NCBI GenBank assembly: GCA_016256075.1
Contig: SDVU01000253.1
Span: forward strand, 1-16,531
Source of the DNA: Dictyocoela muelleri
Lineage: Eukaryota > Microsporidia
Direction: 5' to 3'
Length of the DNA: 16,531 bases
Made by a program: the position numbers and the translations under genes. The stretch's first letter is position 1; each line of letters begins with the position of its first letter. Positions 8,288-15,719 of this stretch are shown here, one piece after another. The notes beneath the pieces were generated by a model. It made no database searches. It was not told the origin of the DNA and saw only the letters and a list, made by a program, of their open reading frames with translations.

Positions 8288-8745
8288 TTAGAAGGCTTTA
8301 TAGTTCAAGTGTTATACTCTTAAATGTAAAATTTATGTATCTTAGTTCGAATTTAATAGCCTTCACTTTAATAAATAATCGGGAAATGCCATTAATCTAT
8401 AAATAACTATAAAAGTAATATAAACTCGTTTTTGGTGGTATAGTTTATAGCGACTTGGTTTTAAATGACAATTAAGCAGGAGAGACTCTTCTAGGCGTAG
8501 TTATATTTAGCGACGCATCTTGTAAGAGTATTGAACCTATAAAAAATCATGAATAGCTTATAATTATCGTGTTTCCGTTTATTCATTAATGAAACGGAAA
8601 TCGTGGATACGGGTAGCTTCTGAGTTCATAAAGTGAGGATTATTTAAACACAAAGAAACAAATTTCCAAAGAAAAAGTTTGGAGACAACTCTATGAGTTG
8701 ACAATAAGGATATTGCTAACATTTATTATAAATTTTTATATATCA
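8288..8745 (+). mobile_element. SINE-like tRNA-headed repeat, copy G (old)
   Basis: A diverged full-length copy. The head lies at 8291-8363, with GGCTTTATAGTTCAAGTG and TTAGTTCGAATTT. The body contains 'gcgacttggttttaaatgaca', 'gactcttctaggcgtag', 'gcgacgcatcttgtaagagta' and 'ggatacgggtagcttctgag', and the tail is degraded ('attgctaacatttatta'). It runs toward the membrane-protein gene and ends about 150 bp before its start. Confidence 0.78.
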
Positions 8746-8893
8746 ATTAGGAATCAACATTTTCATGTAAAAATATAAAATGTTTTTTTTTAATTTTTTC
8801 TATTAAAATTTCAATTTTAAACTAAATTTTAAAAATTAAACGATCTTCAATTAGGGTAAATTGAATATATATATAAAAAAAATTATATACATA

Positions 8894-8896
8894 CCC
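8894..8896 (+). promoter_or_regulatory. CCC start signal of the membrane-protein gene
   Basis: CATACCC directly precedes the ATG at 8897. An upstream in-frame TTG at 8861 extends the frame by 12 codons but lacks this signal and is unlikely to be used. Confidence 0.7.
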
Positions 8897-9928
8897 ATGA
8901 ATTTCTTTAAAAAGAATTATAAAGATAACATTTTCATTTCAAGTTATTATTCGATTATAACCATATTATCATTAATTATATCAATGAGCTTAATTCTACA
9001 GATTTCTGCAATTCTACCTGACAGTAATCAAAAATGCTTAAATGCTCGTCATAGCTTTCTCAATTGTTTAAAAACTATTGAAATTACAGACTTAGATTTT
9101 TCTTTCAACGATTATGAAAAGCAAAATATAGAAACGAAGATAATGGGTTTACTTTTCATATTTGATAGAAATTTTTATTGCAAGATAAAAAGTAATCCAG
9201 ATTTGAATTGTTCACCTCTTTTGCATTTTAGGAAAAACAGAACTATATTTGAATTTCAGGGAGATCGAAAATATACCATCAACTTCGATAAAGAAAAAAT
9301 AAAAATGTTTTTTTGCTGTAAATTGCGAATAACATTTGATGATTTGACTAAAACTTTTAATATTGTAAAAGATAAACTTTATGATCCTAATAATTTAACT
9401 TGTAGTAATATCGCTATTTTAAATTTATGTAACGCAGTCAAAATTATAAATTTTCTGTCTGAATTAGATACCAGCGATATGAGTATTAAAAGTAATTATT
9501 TTTTTCCGCGGATCAATGAGATTATGAAAGAAACACAAACCGAACTATTCGATTGTGTTCTAAATAAAAATATAGAAACAAGTAATGAAGTATCAGAAGA
9601 TTGTCAAGACAGCAAGCTTCACGAATCATTTTCTGAAGAAATTGATGAAACTGATGAAACTGAAGAAATTGATGAAACTGATGAAACTGATGAAATTGAA
9701 GAAACTGATGAAATTGATGAAACTGAAGAAATTGGTGAAATTGTTATAGACGATGGTAACATAATAAATACTTTTGAAAATAGTAACGTAATAGATACTT
9801 CTGAAGAAAGAATCGGTGCAGAAACTTTCGAAAATGGCTTCAGACCAGATAGTTTTGAACTTATAATAATCTTAATAGCAATAGTAAGTTTGATTAGTTT
9901 ATTGGCGAGAATAAGATGGAGAAGGTGA
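8897..9928 (+). CDS. Cys-rich membrane protein with acidic EIDETDE repeats, unknown
   Basis: I do not recognise the family. The 343-residue product has a hydrophobic segment at about 17-40 (ending …LILQISAILPD), which could be a signal peptide or signal anchor. A second segment at about 320-337 (FELIIILIAIVSLISLLA) is followed by the basic tail RIRWRR. Between them lies a domain with ten cysteines (residues 47, 57, 95, 105, 140, 141, 169, 178, 220 and 236), an even number that would suit disulfides. A Glu/Asp/Thr array follows at about 247-282. This layout suggests a type I surface or endomembrane protein with the acidic stalk outside and a short basic cytoplasmic tail (inference). I chose the start at the ATG abutting CCC. 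The gene is intronless and AT-rich like its neighbours. A lineage-specific microsporidian surface protein is the likeliest class, but the function is unknown. Confidence 0.7.
   Translation: MNFFKKNYKDNIFISSYYSIITILSLIISMSLILQISAILPDSNQKCLNARHSFLNCLKTIEITDLDFSFNDYEKQNIETKIMGLLFIFDRNFYCKIKSNPDLNCSPLLHFRKNRTIFEFQGDRKYTINFDKEKIKMFFCCKLRITFDDLTKTFNIVKDKLYDPNNLTCSNIAILNLCNAVKIINFLSELDTSDMSIKSNYFFPRINEIMKETQTELFDCVLNKNIETSNEVSEDCQDSKLHESFSEEIDETDETEEIDETDETDEIEETDEIDETEEIGEIVIDDGNIINTFENSNVIDTSEERIGAETFENGFRPDSFELIIILIAIVSLISLLARIRWRR
9635..9742 (+). repeat. Coding repeat array (EIDETDE type)
   Basis: In-frame units of GAAATTGATGAAACTGAT and shorter variants encode EIDETD, ETEEIDETDE and similar. 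All changes are in multiples of three, so the frame is kept. It gives the protein a very acidic low-complexity stalk. Confidence 0.9.
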
Positions 9929-10018
9929 TTTTATAAAGAATACATTGTTTTTCTATTTGATTTATAAAAGAAATTAATGATAATAATTAATAAATGATTA
10001 ATTTAAAGAAATGTTTAC

Positions 10019-10220
10019 AAAATTTAGATTTTAACAAAATTTAGGTTTTAACAAAATTTAGATTTTAACTAAATTTAGATTTTAACTAAATTTAGATTTT
10101 AACAAAATTTAGGTTTTAACAAAATTTAGGTTTTAACAAAATTTAGGTTTTAACTAAATTTAGATTTTAACTAAATTTAGATTTTAACAAAATTTAGATT
10201 TTAACAAAATTTAGATTTTA
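10019..10220. repeat. 17-bp minisatellite, 11 full units plus a partial
   Basis: The unit is AAAATTTAGATTTTAAC. Eleven full copies and a 15-bp partial copy follow without spacers. Only two positions vary: the first base (A or T) and the base after TTTAG (A or G). With types A (A…A), B (A…G) and C (T…A), the order is A B A C C B B B C C A A(partial). It starts about 90 bp after the stop of the membrane-protein gene. Confidence 0.95.
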
Positions 10221-10849
10221 AAGTTTTTTTAAAAGTTAAAATTGAAAAATTAAACAAATGGTAAAAAAATTCATTTGACATAGGCGGAACTATACATTTA
10301 TGGTTCAATTTTATTTTTGTATTCTGAAGGATCCGATCTCGCAATTCTAAATTTTATTTATTTTTATTCAGCTTTCGCTGCTTTCTTAAACTTTTCCAAA
10401 GCATATGACATAGTCCCAGGGTCTTCTTTAGAAAGATAGATACAACTAAGGTAGCTACCTTTGATTAAAATTTAAAAAATTTTTTAAAAAAATTTAAAAT
10501 GAAAAATAAACATAAAAAATTAATTATGTTAGGATTTTAATACCTCTTAAAAATTTTAAATACTTCTCACGTTTTACATAATTCAAATATACTTCTTAAA
10601 AATATACTAAATTTTTAATTATCATATTTTTTTCTCATTAAATCCCAGCAGTCTTAAGATTAGCTCCGAATCCTTAAATACTATTTCTATCGATCAAATC
10701 TTTTCTAACAAATCCTTAATTATGTAATACTATTATAAATTAAATATTTAGGGTCGCGATAGAATGTTATTGATAAAATAAGTATGAGATTTTATACAAA
10801 TTTTTATTTTTCTAATGAAATCTTGTGTTATTATAAATAATTGAATATT
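10221..10849. other. Intergenic, LINE scrap only
   Basis: Apart from the reverse-transcriptase-like scrap at about 10353-10439, I see no gene here. A GC-richer patch at 10260-10450 stands out from the A/T background and probably marks the extent of old inserted DNA. Confidence 0.5.
10353..10439 (+). pseudogene. Non-LTR (LINE) reverse transcriptase fragment
   Basis: The plus frame reads …YSAFAAFLNFSKAYDIVP followed by GSSLER and a stop. This closely resembles the motif A block of LINE reverse transcriptases, usually written as 'F.DFSKAYDTVP...L…L'. The first Asp of the motif is Asn here, so the fragment is dead as well as tiny. Codons on both sides run into stops, and no other RT block is recognisable nearby. 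The opposite strand also reads open for about 33 codons, but I find that reading less convincing. Confidence 0.5.
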
Positions 10850-11125
10850 TTAAGCTTTTATTAAGATAAAAAATATCTTATTATTTCTGTCAATAACTCC
10901 CAATAGCCACACAGTATATTCTTCATAATAAGATATTTGGGGATATATAATAACACCGATACACAAACAAACTGTCTCAAAACATTCTAAAATATGATTG
11001 CATTTTCTAAAAAACAGTATATTCAAACAAAATTTTTCATAGCATCTCAAAATTTTTTTTAATTCTAGATATCGGAGCATCTGGCAATCTATAATACCCA
11101 CATAAGTGTTTATAGAGTACTCCAT
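10850..11125 (-). pseudogene. Uncertain ORF, possible ISXO2-like transposase relic
   Basis: This 91-codon minus-strand frame starts at an ATG without a CCC or GGG signal. Residues 68-88 (EEYTVWLLGVIDRNNKIFFI) loosely resemble the 'W.FG.I.R…..F' stretch that follows the first catalytic Asp in ISXO2-like transposases. The preceding part (EKFCLNILFF…) could be the helix region before it. The catalytic Asp is not identifiable, and downstream sequence continues with only weak resemblance. It may instead be a chance ORF. It is distinct from the Merlin-like relic at 2659-3716. Confidence 0.25.
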
Positions 11126-11407
11126 AAAGTAAAAAATAAGAAATTTGCGTCACATTATTGTAATCTTAGTATTACATATTTTTTTCTTTTTTTTGATATC
11201 CACGAGTTTTACTCCTATAAATCATTAATTATGTTCATTACTTTTCTATACTTATATTTATTCTGTCTATTAAATAACAAACAAAATAGATCTTTGTGTA
11301 ATATATCGTTTTATTTAATTTAAAGAGTTTATTTGTTAATAATTTTTTTAAAAAAAAATTATATCTTAAATTTTTTTGTGTATTTCTTGAATAAATTAAT
11401 ATATATA
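11126..11407. other. AT-rich intergenic DNA
   Basis: Nothing recognised. An open minus-strand frame here (ending near 11238) is low-complexity and runs into SINE-like copy B, so I do not accept it as a gene. Confidence 0.55.
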
Positions 11408-11870
11408 TTATATTACATGCTGACAACATCCATAGCAACCAACCCGGAGAGTTATCTCTAACCATAGTCTTATGACCTTTGGTTCCTGGTGTTCCAAATA
11501 TACGTCACTTCATAAGATACCCAGAAGCCCAGCTGTATACGCGATTTTCGTTTTATCAATGACTCAGCAGGATACTGGTAAATAGTGGCTTTTCATGAAT
11601 TTTTATTTTTCACTACTTTTTGCCGAGATGCGTCGCCGCACTCATCCCCACACCTTGGAGAGTCCCTTCTGCTTTATTTTCATATTAGACCAAGTCTTAA
11701 TCAGCTATACCACAATAGACAAAATTGTATATTACTACTATATTTCTATATTTTTTAGACCGCTAAATGTCATTCCCTAATTATTTATTAAATAGTGACG
11801 TCAGCGGGATTCGAACCTCGATACTTAAATTTTAGATTCAAGAGTGTTAACCACTGAGCTATCTGGCCCC
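11408..11870 (-). mobile_element. SINE-like tRNA-headed repeat, copy B (near full length)
   Basis: On the minus strand the head GGCCAGATAGCTCAGTGGTT starts near 11868. It carries a B box (GGTTCGAATCC) and is followed by GCTGACGTCACTATTTAATA. The body contains 'gctgattaagacttggtc', 'gactctccaaggtgtgggg', 'gatgagtgcggcgacgcatctcgg', 'cctgctgagtcattgataaaacg' and 'gcttctgggtatcttatgaagtgacg'. The tail is GTCAGCATGTAATATAATATA. Together with copy A it defines the family. Confidence 0.92.
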
Positions 11871-11897
11871 ACACGCAATATATAATTAAATTTTTGA

Positions 11898-11900
11898 CCC
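11898..11900 (+). promoter_or_regulatory. Possible CCC start signal of the 55-codon ORF
   Basis: GACCCGTAATG puts CCC three bases before an ATG at 11904. The match is weaker than for the three accepted genes because of the spacing. Confidence 0.35.
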
Positions 11901-11903
11901 GTA

Positions 11904-12071
11904 ATGTATGTTTTAATGAAAGACAAGAAGAAGAATAAATCAAGTTCTGATGAAAATTCACTTATTCATTCCTCTATTTCACAAAAAATAAATATTGATT
12001 TTGGAAGGGCTTATGAGAAAGCAATTTTTTCTAAATTTATTTTGATTTCTGCCCATCAATTTAATTTTTAA
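11904..12071 (+). CDS. Small ORF of unknown function, doubtful
   Basis: An uninterrupted 55-codon frame runs from ATG to TAA. The product begins MYVLMKDKKKNKSSSDENSL and continues with Lys, Ser and Ile-rich sequence to FILISAHQFNF. I do not recognise it, and no domain, signal peptide or membrane segment is evident. A CCC motif lies just before the ATG. The ORF fills almost the whole gap between two head-to-head SINE-like copies (B ends near 11870, C starts at 12073), and its stop lies one base before copy C. It could be a small gene, the stub of a gene cut by copy C, or chance. The composition is less A/T-monotonous than nearby intergenic DNA. Confidence 0.3.
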   Translation: MYVLMKDKKKNKSSSDENSLIHSSISQKINIDFGRAYEKAIFSKFILISAHQFNF

Positions 12072-12179
12072 GAGCCAGATAGCTCTGTGGTTGACACTCT
12101 TGAATGTAAAATTTAAGTATCGTGGTCGAATCCCGCTGACATTACTCTTTAATAAATAATGAGGGAATGAAATTAAGCT

Positions 12180-12551
12180 ATTGTTTCCCGAATGATGTGC
12201 ATATGTACCCTGAAGGGGTATTTAAGTTTTCAACGGGGTGATTTTTATTTTTTTTGAGGCAATCTTGATTTTATTGGGAGGGATTTGGATTTTCAAGGGA
12301 GGAGTTATTTAAATTTTTCAAGTATCTAGAGCCTAAACTTGCAAACATCTACCTAATATATAATCAATCTGTAATGAACATCAGAATCTTTCGTCTTATT
12401 TAATAAATAATTTTATTTTGTACTTATTAATTACCCAAATCAATAAAAATAATTATAATCTTTTTTATTAAATACCTATTGTTTTACATATGGGGAACAA
12501 ACGGTTTTTTTCATCTAGAGATCATGAACCTTAATGTGTTGGAAAATACTG
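12180..12551. mobile_element. 372-bp insertion with 9-bp target duplication
   Basis: It is flanked by AATTAAGCT at 12171-12179 and 12552-12560. The uninterrupted family has this site once. No ORF is visible. The ends are only loosely inverted (ATTGTTTCCCGAA at left; the complement of the right end begins AGTATTTTCCAAC). Near the left end TACCCTGAAGGGGTA can form a hairpin. The 9-bp duplication fits a MULE-type non-autonomous element, but the family is not established. Confidence 0.7.
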
Positions 12552-12580
12552 AATTAAGCTGTCAAAAACTATAGAAATAT

Positions 12581-13247
12581 GGATGCCTGGTATGTAAAAC
12601 AGCACTCTGGGGGCTCTCACTGAGACGAACTTAAGAGACGCAGATTTCATATTTGAAAATAAATCGTTGAGTTACAATGGGAATTGTATTTTTTAAGTAA
12701 GCCAATGATCCAATATAGGTTATTTTTTATGGTCACGGTGATCTTAAAAAACATGCAAAATCGCTTGTATTAGGTCAGATGCTTCTTTAAAAACACGCTT
12801 ACTATGCGAAATAAGCGACATAAAGTCGGATATACAATATTAATTTCTTAATTTCTTAACTTCTTTCCTGTAAGAGTCTACAGGAAGCTGTTTTATTTAA
12901 TTTTAGTTTTCCAGAAAAACCATTTTTTTTTTTTAAAAACTGAAGATTAGACTTTAAAAATATTATTATAAAATAAAGGCATTTGGTAAGTAAAACAGCG
13001 CTTTTAGGACTCTCACTAAGAGAAGATTTCGAAATTTATATTTCATATTAAAAAATAAGCCGTTGAGTTACAATGGAACGTGTATTTTTAGGATGCTAAA
13101 ATTGTTTTAATTGCATAGAAACAATTTTAACATGCAAAAAATAAACGTCAAATTGTAACTCAACAATTTATTTCAAATATGAAATCTAAATCTCGAAAGC
13201 TCCTCTCAGTAAGTCTCCCCAGGGCGCTGTTTTACATGCCAAGTATC
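12581..13247. mobile_element. Inverted-repeat (MITE-like) element with 7-bp duplication
   Basis: It is flanked by GAAATAT at 12574-12580 and 13248-13254. The ends are inverted repeats of about 110 bp: TGGTATGTAAAACAGCACTC at left, and TTGGCATGTAAAACAGCGCC on the complement at right. Both continue through 'ctctcactgaga', 'atttcatatttgaaa' and 'gttgagttacaat'. A third copy of the same arm, in left-end orientation, begins near 12977. The stretch from about 12977 to 13247 is thus a compact foldback of its own. No transposase is present. Confidence 0.82.
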
Positions 13248-13340
13248 GAAATATAGTAGTAATATACAGTTGTTCCAGTGTGGTATAGCTGATTAAGACT
13301 TGGTCTAATATGAAAGTGAAGCAAAATGGACTCTCTTAGG

Positions 13341-14940
13341 CTGCGCCCGAATTGGTCCAAATCTGGCTTTTGCCCGAGTAGGTCCAAAAATAAGAAAAAT
13401 ACTCATAGAAAAAATGAGAAAAAAAAATAGGTTGAAGTCAGAAAAGAAAAAAAATATGTCTGAACTTGATTGTTATTTTTATCATTCAAATTGTCAGTCA
13501 AAAACAAAAGGAATCATAAGGAGATGCGTAAAAAGAAAAATATACACATTAAAAATTTTTACCGACGATGACGACAATGTTCTTATAGAAGAAGTTCATG
13601 ATCATGATGTTGATAAAAGTTTTGCTGTAAAGTTGGAAGCCATGAACATCTGTGATAAAGATGCAATCGCAACTAATGAACCTTCTAAAGATATTATTTA
13701 TAGAATATTGATGGACAAATCTTTTGAACAGCAAAGTTTATTGCAAAAAATTAAAACGCTATGCAACAGAATAAGCTTGGCGAGAAGAAATAATTGGAAA
13801 TGGAAAGTTCACAATATGATGACATACAGAAAAATATAAAAAAATGGATAATTGAAATCAATTTGTTTTATATGATTCTGGTTATGCTGATGTAAGACGA
13901 ATAGAAATAATGGGTACGTTTGAAAATGTTTCTATTTTAAGTGAATGAAATTATTGGATAATGGATGGTACATTCCATGTGGCACCTTATGGCTTTGAAC
14001 AATTATATGTTATTTAATCAAAAATATTAAATATTAATACACTATTAATATATATTTTAATGAAACATAGAACTTCTGAAGATTGTGATAATGTATTTCA
14101 TCAAATTAAACTTTTAACAGATGATGCAATACCCTAACATATATTAATAGATTTTGAGAGCGGGGTAATAGCTTCCCTAAAAGGGAATTACTCATCGTTT
14201 CAGTTAAATCGTTGTCTATTCCATTTTGGACAAGCTATATGGAGAAAGATTTGTAAAGAGGGCCTTAAGACAGAATATTTAACGAATCATTTTCTAAATG
14301 ATTATTTTCGAATGTTTCTTTCACTTGCTTTTGCTCCACCAGATAATGTAATTATTGAATGCAAAAAAAAATAATTAAGTCAATTAAAAATGCACACTTA
14401 TATGATTTATTTAAAAATTTTATTTTATACTTTCTGAAAAAATACGTCGGGTTAGATGAAGATGGTAAACATATAAGCCCAAGATTTGATGTGTCATTCT
14501 GATTTACTATAAAAGAGATATACATTCCATTCCAAGAACCACAAACTCATTGGAAAGATGAAATAGAAACATAAAAGAGGGTGTTCGTATTCCATCATCT
14601 AATATAATTAATTAATAATAGCCTTACAAAAAGAACAAGTTATTTATGAAAAAAAAATAAATGAACAATGTAATCTTTCAGGTTTAACACAATTAGATAA
14701 ATATGAAGAGTCTCTACCAAATTTATGCAGGAGTTTTAAAAATTTCAAAGATTTATTATTTTTTAAATCTGTCATAGTTCATTATAAATGGAAATTAAAT
14801 GATAATTAAATTAATTTTTTATCTAAAAAACAAATAGTATATCTAAAATATAATTTTTTTTATATCCAACGCATATTTGACACTCCGACAAAATTTTGAA
14901 CCAACTCGGGCAAAAGCCCGATTTGGACCAAATCGAGCAG
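13341..14940 (+). mobile_element. MULE (Mutator-like) DNA transposon, decayed
   Basis: The terminal inverted repeats are about 47 bp. The left begins CTGCGCCCGAATTGGTCCAA. The complement of the right end begins CTGCTCGATTTGGTCCAAAT. Both continue through GGCTTTTGCCCGAG. Each repeat itself contains a small palindrome (CGGGCTTTTGCCCG at right). The 1.6-kb interior carries a MULE transposase relic. No short target duplication is present. Instead about 86 bp of SINE-like sequence occurs on both sides (see findings). Confidence 0.85.
13456..14809 (+). pseudogene. MULE transposase relic with FLYWCH-like N-terminus
   Basis: The N-terminal part stays open to 13839: from the Met at 13456 it reads MSELDCYFYHSNCQSKTKG, with a C…C…HDHD pattern like the FLYWCH/WRKY-GCM1 zinc fingers that precede MULE catalytic cores. 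Next, near 13961-14017, comes MDGTFHVAPYGFEQLYVI, the first catalytic Asp block. Near 14140-14370 follow LIDFESGVIASLKGNY and RCLFHFGQAIWRKICKEGL, the second Asp and the family C…H motif. A C-terminal part with ALQKEQ and INEQCNL lies near 14610-14690. At least half a dozen in-frame stops or frameshifts separate these blocks, so it is dead. An upstream in-frame ATG at 13414 would add 14 residues. Confidence 0.82.
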
Positions 14941-15265
14941 AGTATTAATATGCAGTTGATCAGTGTGGTATAGCTGATTAAGACTTGGTCTAATATGAAA
15001 ATGATGCAGAAGGGACTCTCCTAGGTGTGGGGATGAGTGCGGCGACGCATTTCGGTAAAAAGTAGTAAAAAATAAAAAATTCATGAAAAGCTACTAATTG
15101 ATTTTTACTGCTAGTCATTGATAAAACGAAGATCGCGTATGCAGCTGTACTTCTGGGCAGCCTAGGAAGTGACGTATTATCGGAACACCAGGAACCAAAG
15201 TCACAGACATAAGGTAGGCCAGCTCTCTGGGTTGGCAGCTTTGTATGTTGTCAGCATGTAATATA
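14941..15265 (+). mobile_element. SINE-like repeat, copy C' (head missing)
   Basis: It starts exactly at the MULE right end with AGTATTAATATGCAGTTG and runs through the family body ('tgattaagacttggtctaatatgaa', 'gatgagtgcggcgacgcat', 'cattgataaaacgaa', 'gcctaggaagtgacgtattatc') to the tail GTCAGCATGTAATATATATA. Its first 86 bp repeat those just left of the MULE. It may be the other half of copy C after rearrangement, or a second copy. Confidence 0.88.
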
Positions 15266-15719
15266 TATAATGTAATTTTCATTTTGTACAGATGCTTGAG
15301 AAAAAAATAACAAAAAAAGGGTATTAATGAGTATAAAATGATTAAACGTAATATTTAAAGAATATGATTAGCTTCACCATATCAACACATAGAAAAAGTA
15401 ATAAGAGAGTTCATGAAAATCAAATAAGATACTCTAAATTCAATATCTTTTTATAATAAACTATTGACATTACAAAGTACTTTTAAAAAAATTATTGGGA
15501 CATAGATAAATGAGGAAAGATCACTACATACCTATGAAATTTGCGGGGTTTTGTCATGATAGTAATAAATTATCGATTCCCCGCACAACTGATATTTCAG
15601 AAGCTCGAGATCGCTCATTGAAGAATGAGCCGAATCTGACACCTAAATATTGCCAAAAATATTGTTATACAAAATAAATCTGAAAACTGAAACAATTATA
15701 ATTTCACGCGAATTAAAAA
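15266..15719. other. Unassigned DNA between two repeat copies
   Basis: No protein gene was found. The first half is plain A/T-rich. The second half (about 15500-15650) is clearly more GC-rich and contains two good hairpins, listed separately as a possible RNA gene. Confidence 0.5.
15500..15650 (+). ncRNA. Possible structured RNA gene (C/D-type or other), unproven
   Basis: Two hairpins stand out. GCGGGG at 15543-15548 pairs with CCCCGC at 15579-15584 across a 30-nt loop. GCTCATT at 15613-15619 pairs with AATGAGC at 15624-15630 with a GAAG loop, extended by GAT/ATC. A CTGA (box D-like) at 15636 follows the second hairpin, and ATGATAG (loosely box C-like) lies in the first loop. The GATCG-hairpin-CTGA arrangement recalls the 3' domain of U3 snoRNA, but the U3 box A is not convincing. 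A GAGGAAAG at 15512 recalls RNase P/MRP CR-I only weakly. The strand is a guess, and a chance structure is possible. Confidence 0.25.

Larger units (their letters stand above)
12073..13340 (+). mobile_element. SINE-like repeat, copy C, split by nested insertions
   Basis: Only three segments belong to this copy: 12073-12179 (head and early body), 12552-12580 and 13248-13340. Laid end to end they follow copies A and B without a gap: head GAGCCAGATAGCTCTGTGG, then 'attaagctgtcaaaaactatagaaatat', then 'agtagtaatatacagttg' to 'ggactctctta'. Insertions fill the gaps at 12180-12551 and 12581-13247, each with a short target duplication. At 13340 the copy is cut by the MULE. Confidence 0.88.

Noticed and set aside
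10019-10220. Telomere-like repeat (TTTAGG words)
   Set aside because: The unit is 17 bp with an internal TTTTAAC, and it lies in the middle of the window between genes. It is a minisatellite.
10364-10465. Minus-strand reading ending YLSKEDPGTMSYALEKFKKA before a stop
   Set aside because: It looks protein-like, but I know no family for it, and the same bases on the plus strand give a clear LINE RT motif. The minus reading is probably its shadow.
11595-11780. 61-codon plus-strand ORF
   Set aside because: It lies antisense inside SINE-like copy B and is not kept in copies A, D or E.
12180-12551. Solo LTR
   Set aside because: The flanking duplication is 9 bp rather than the usual 4-6 bp, and the ends are not TG…CA at the duplication boundary.
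14860-15084. 74-codon minus-strand ORF
   Set aside because: It spans the MULE end and antisense SINE-like sequence, and the frame is not conserved in other copies.
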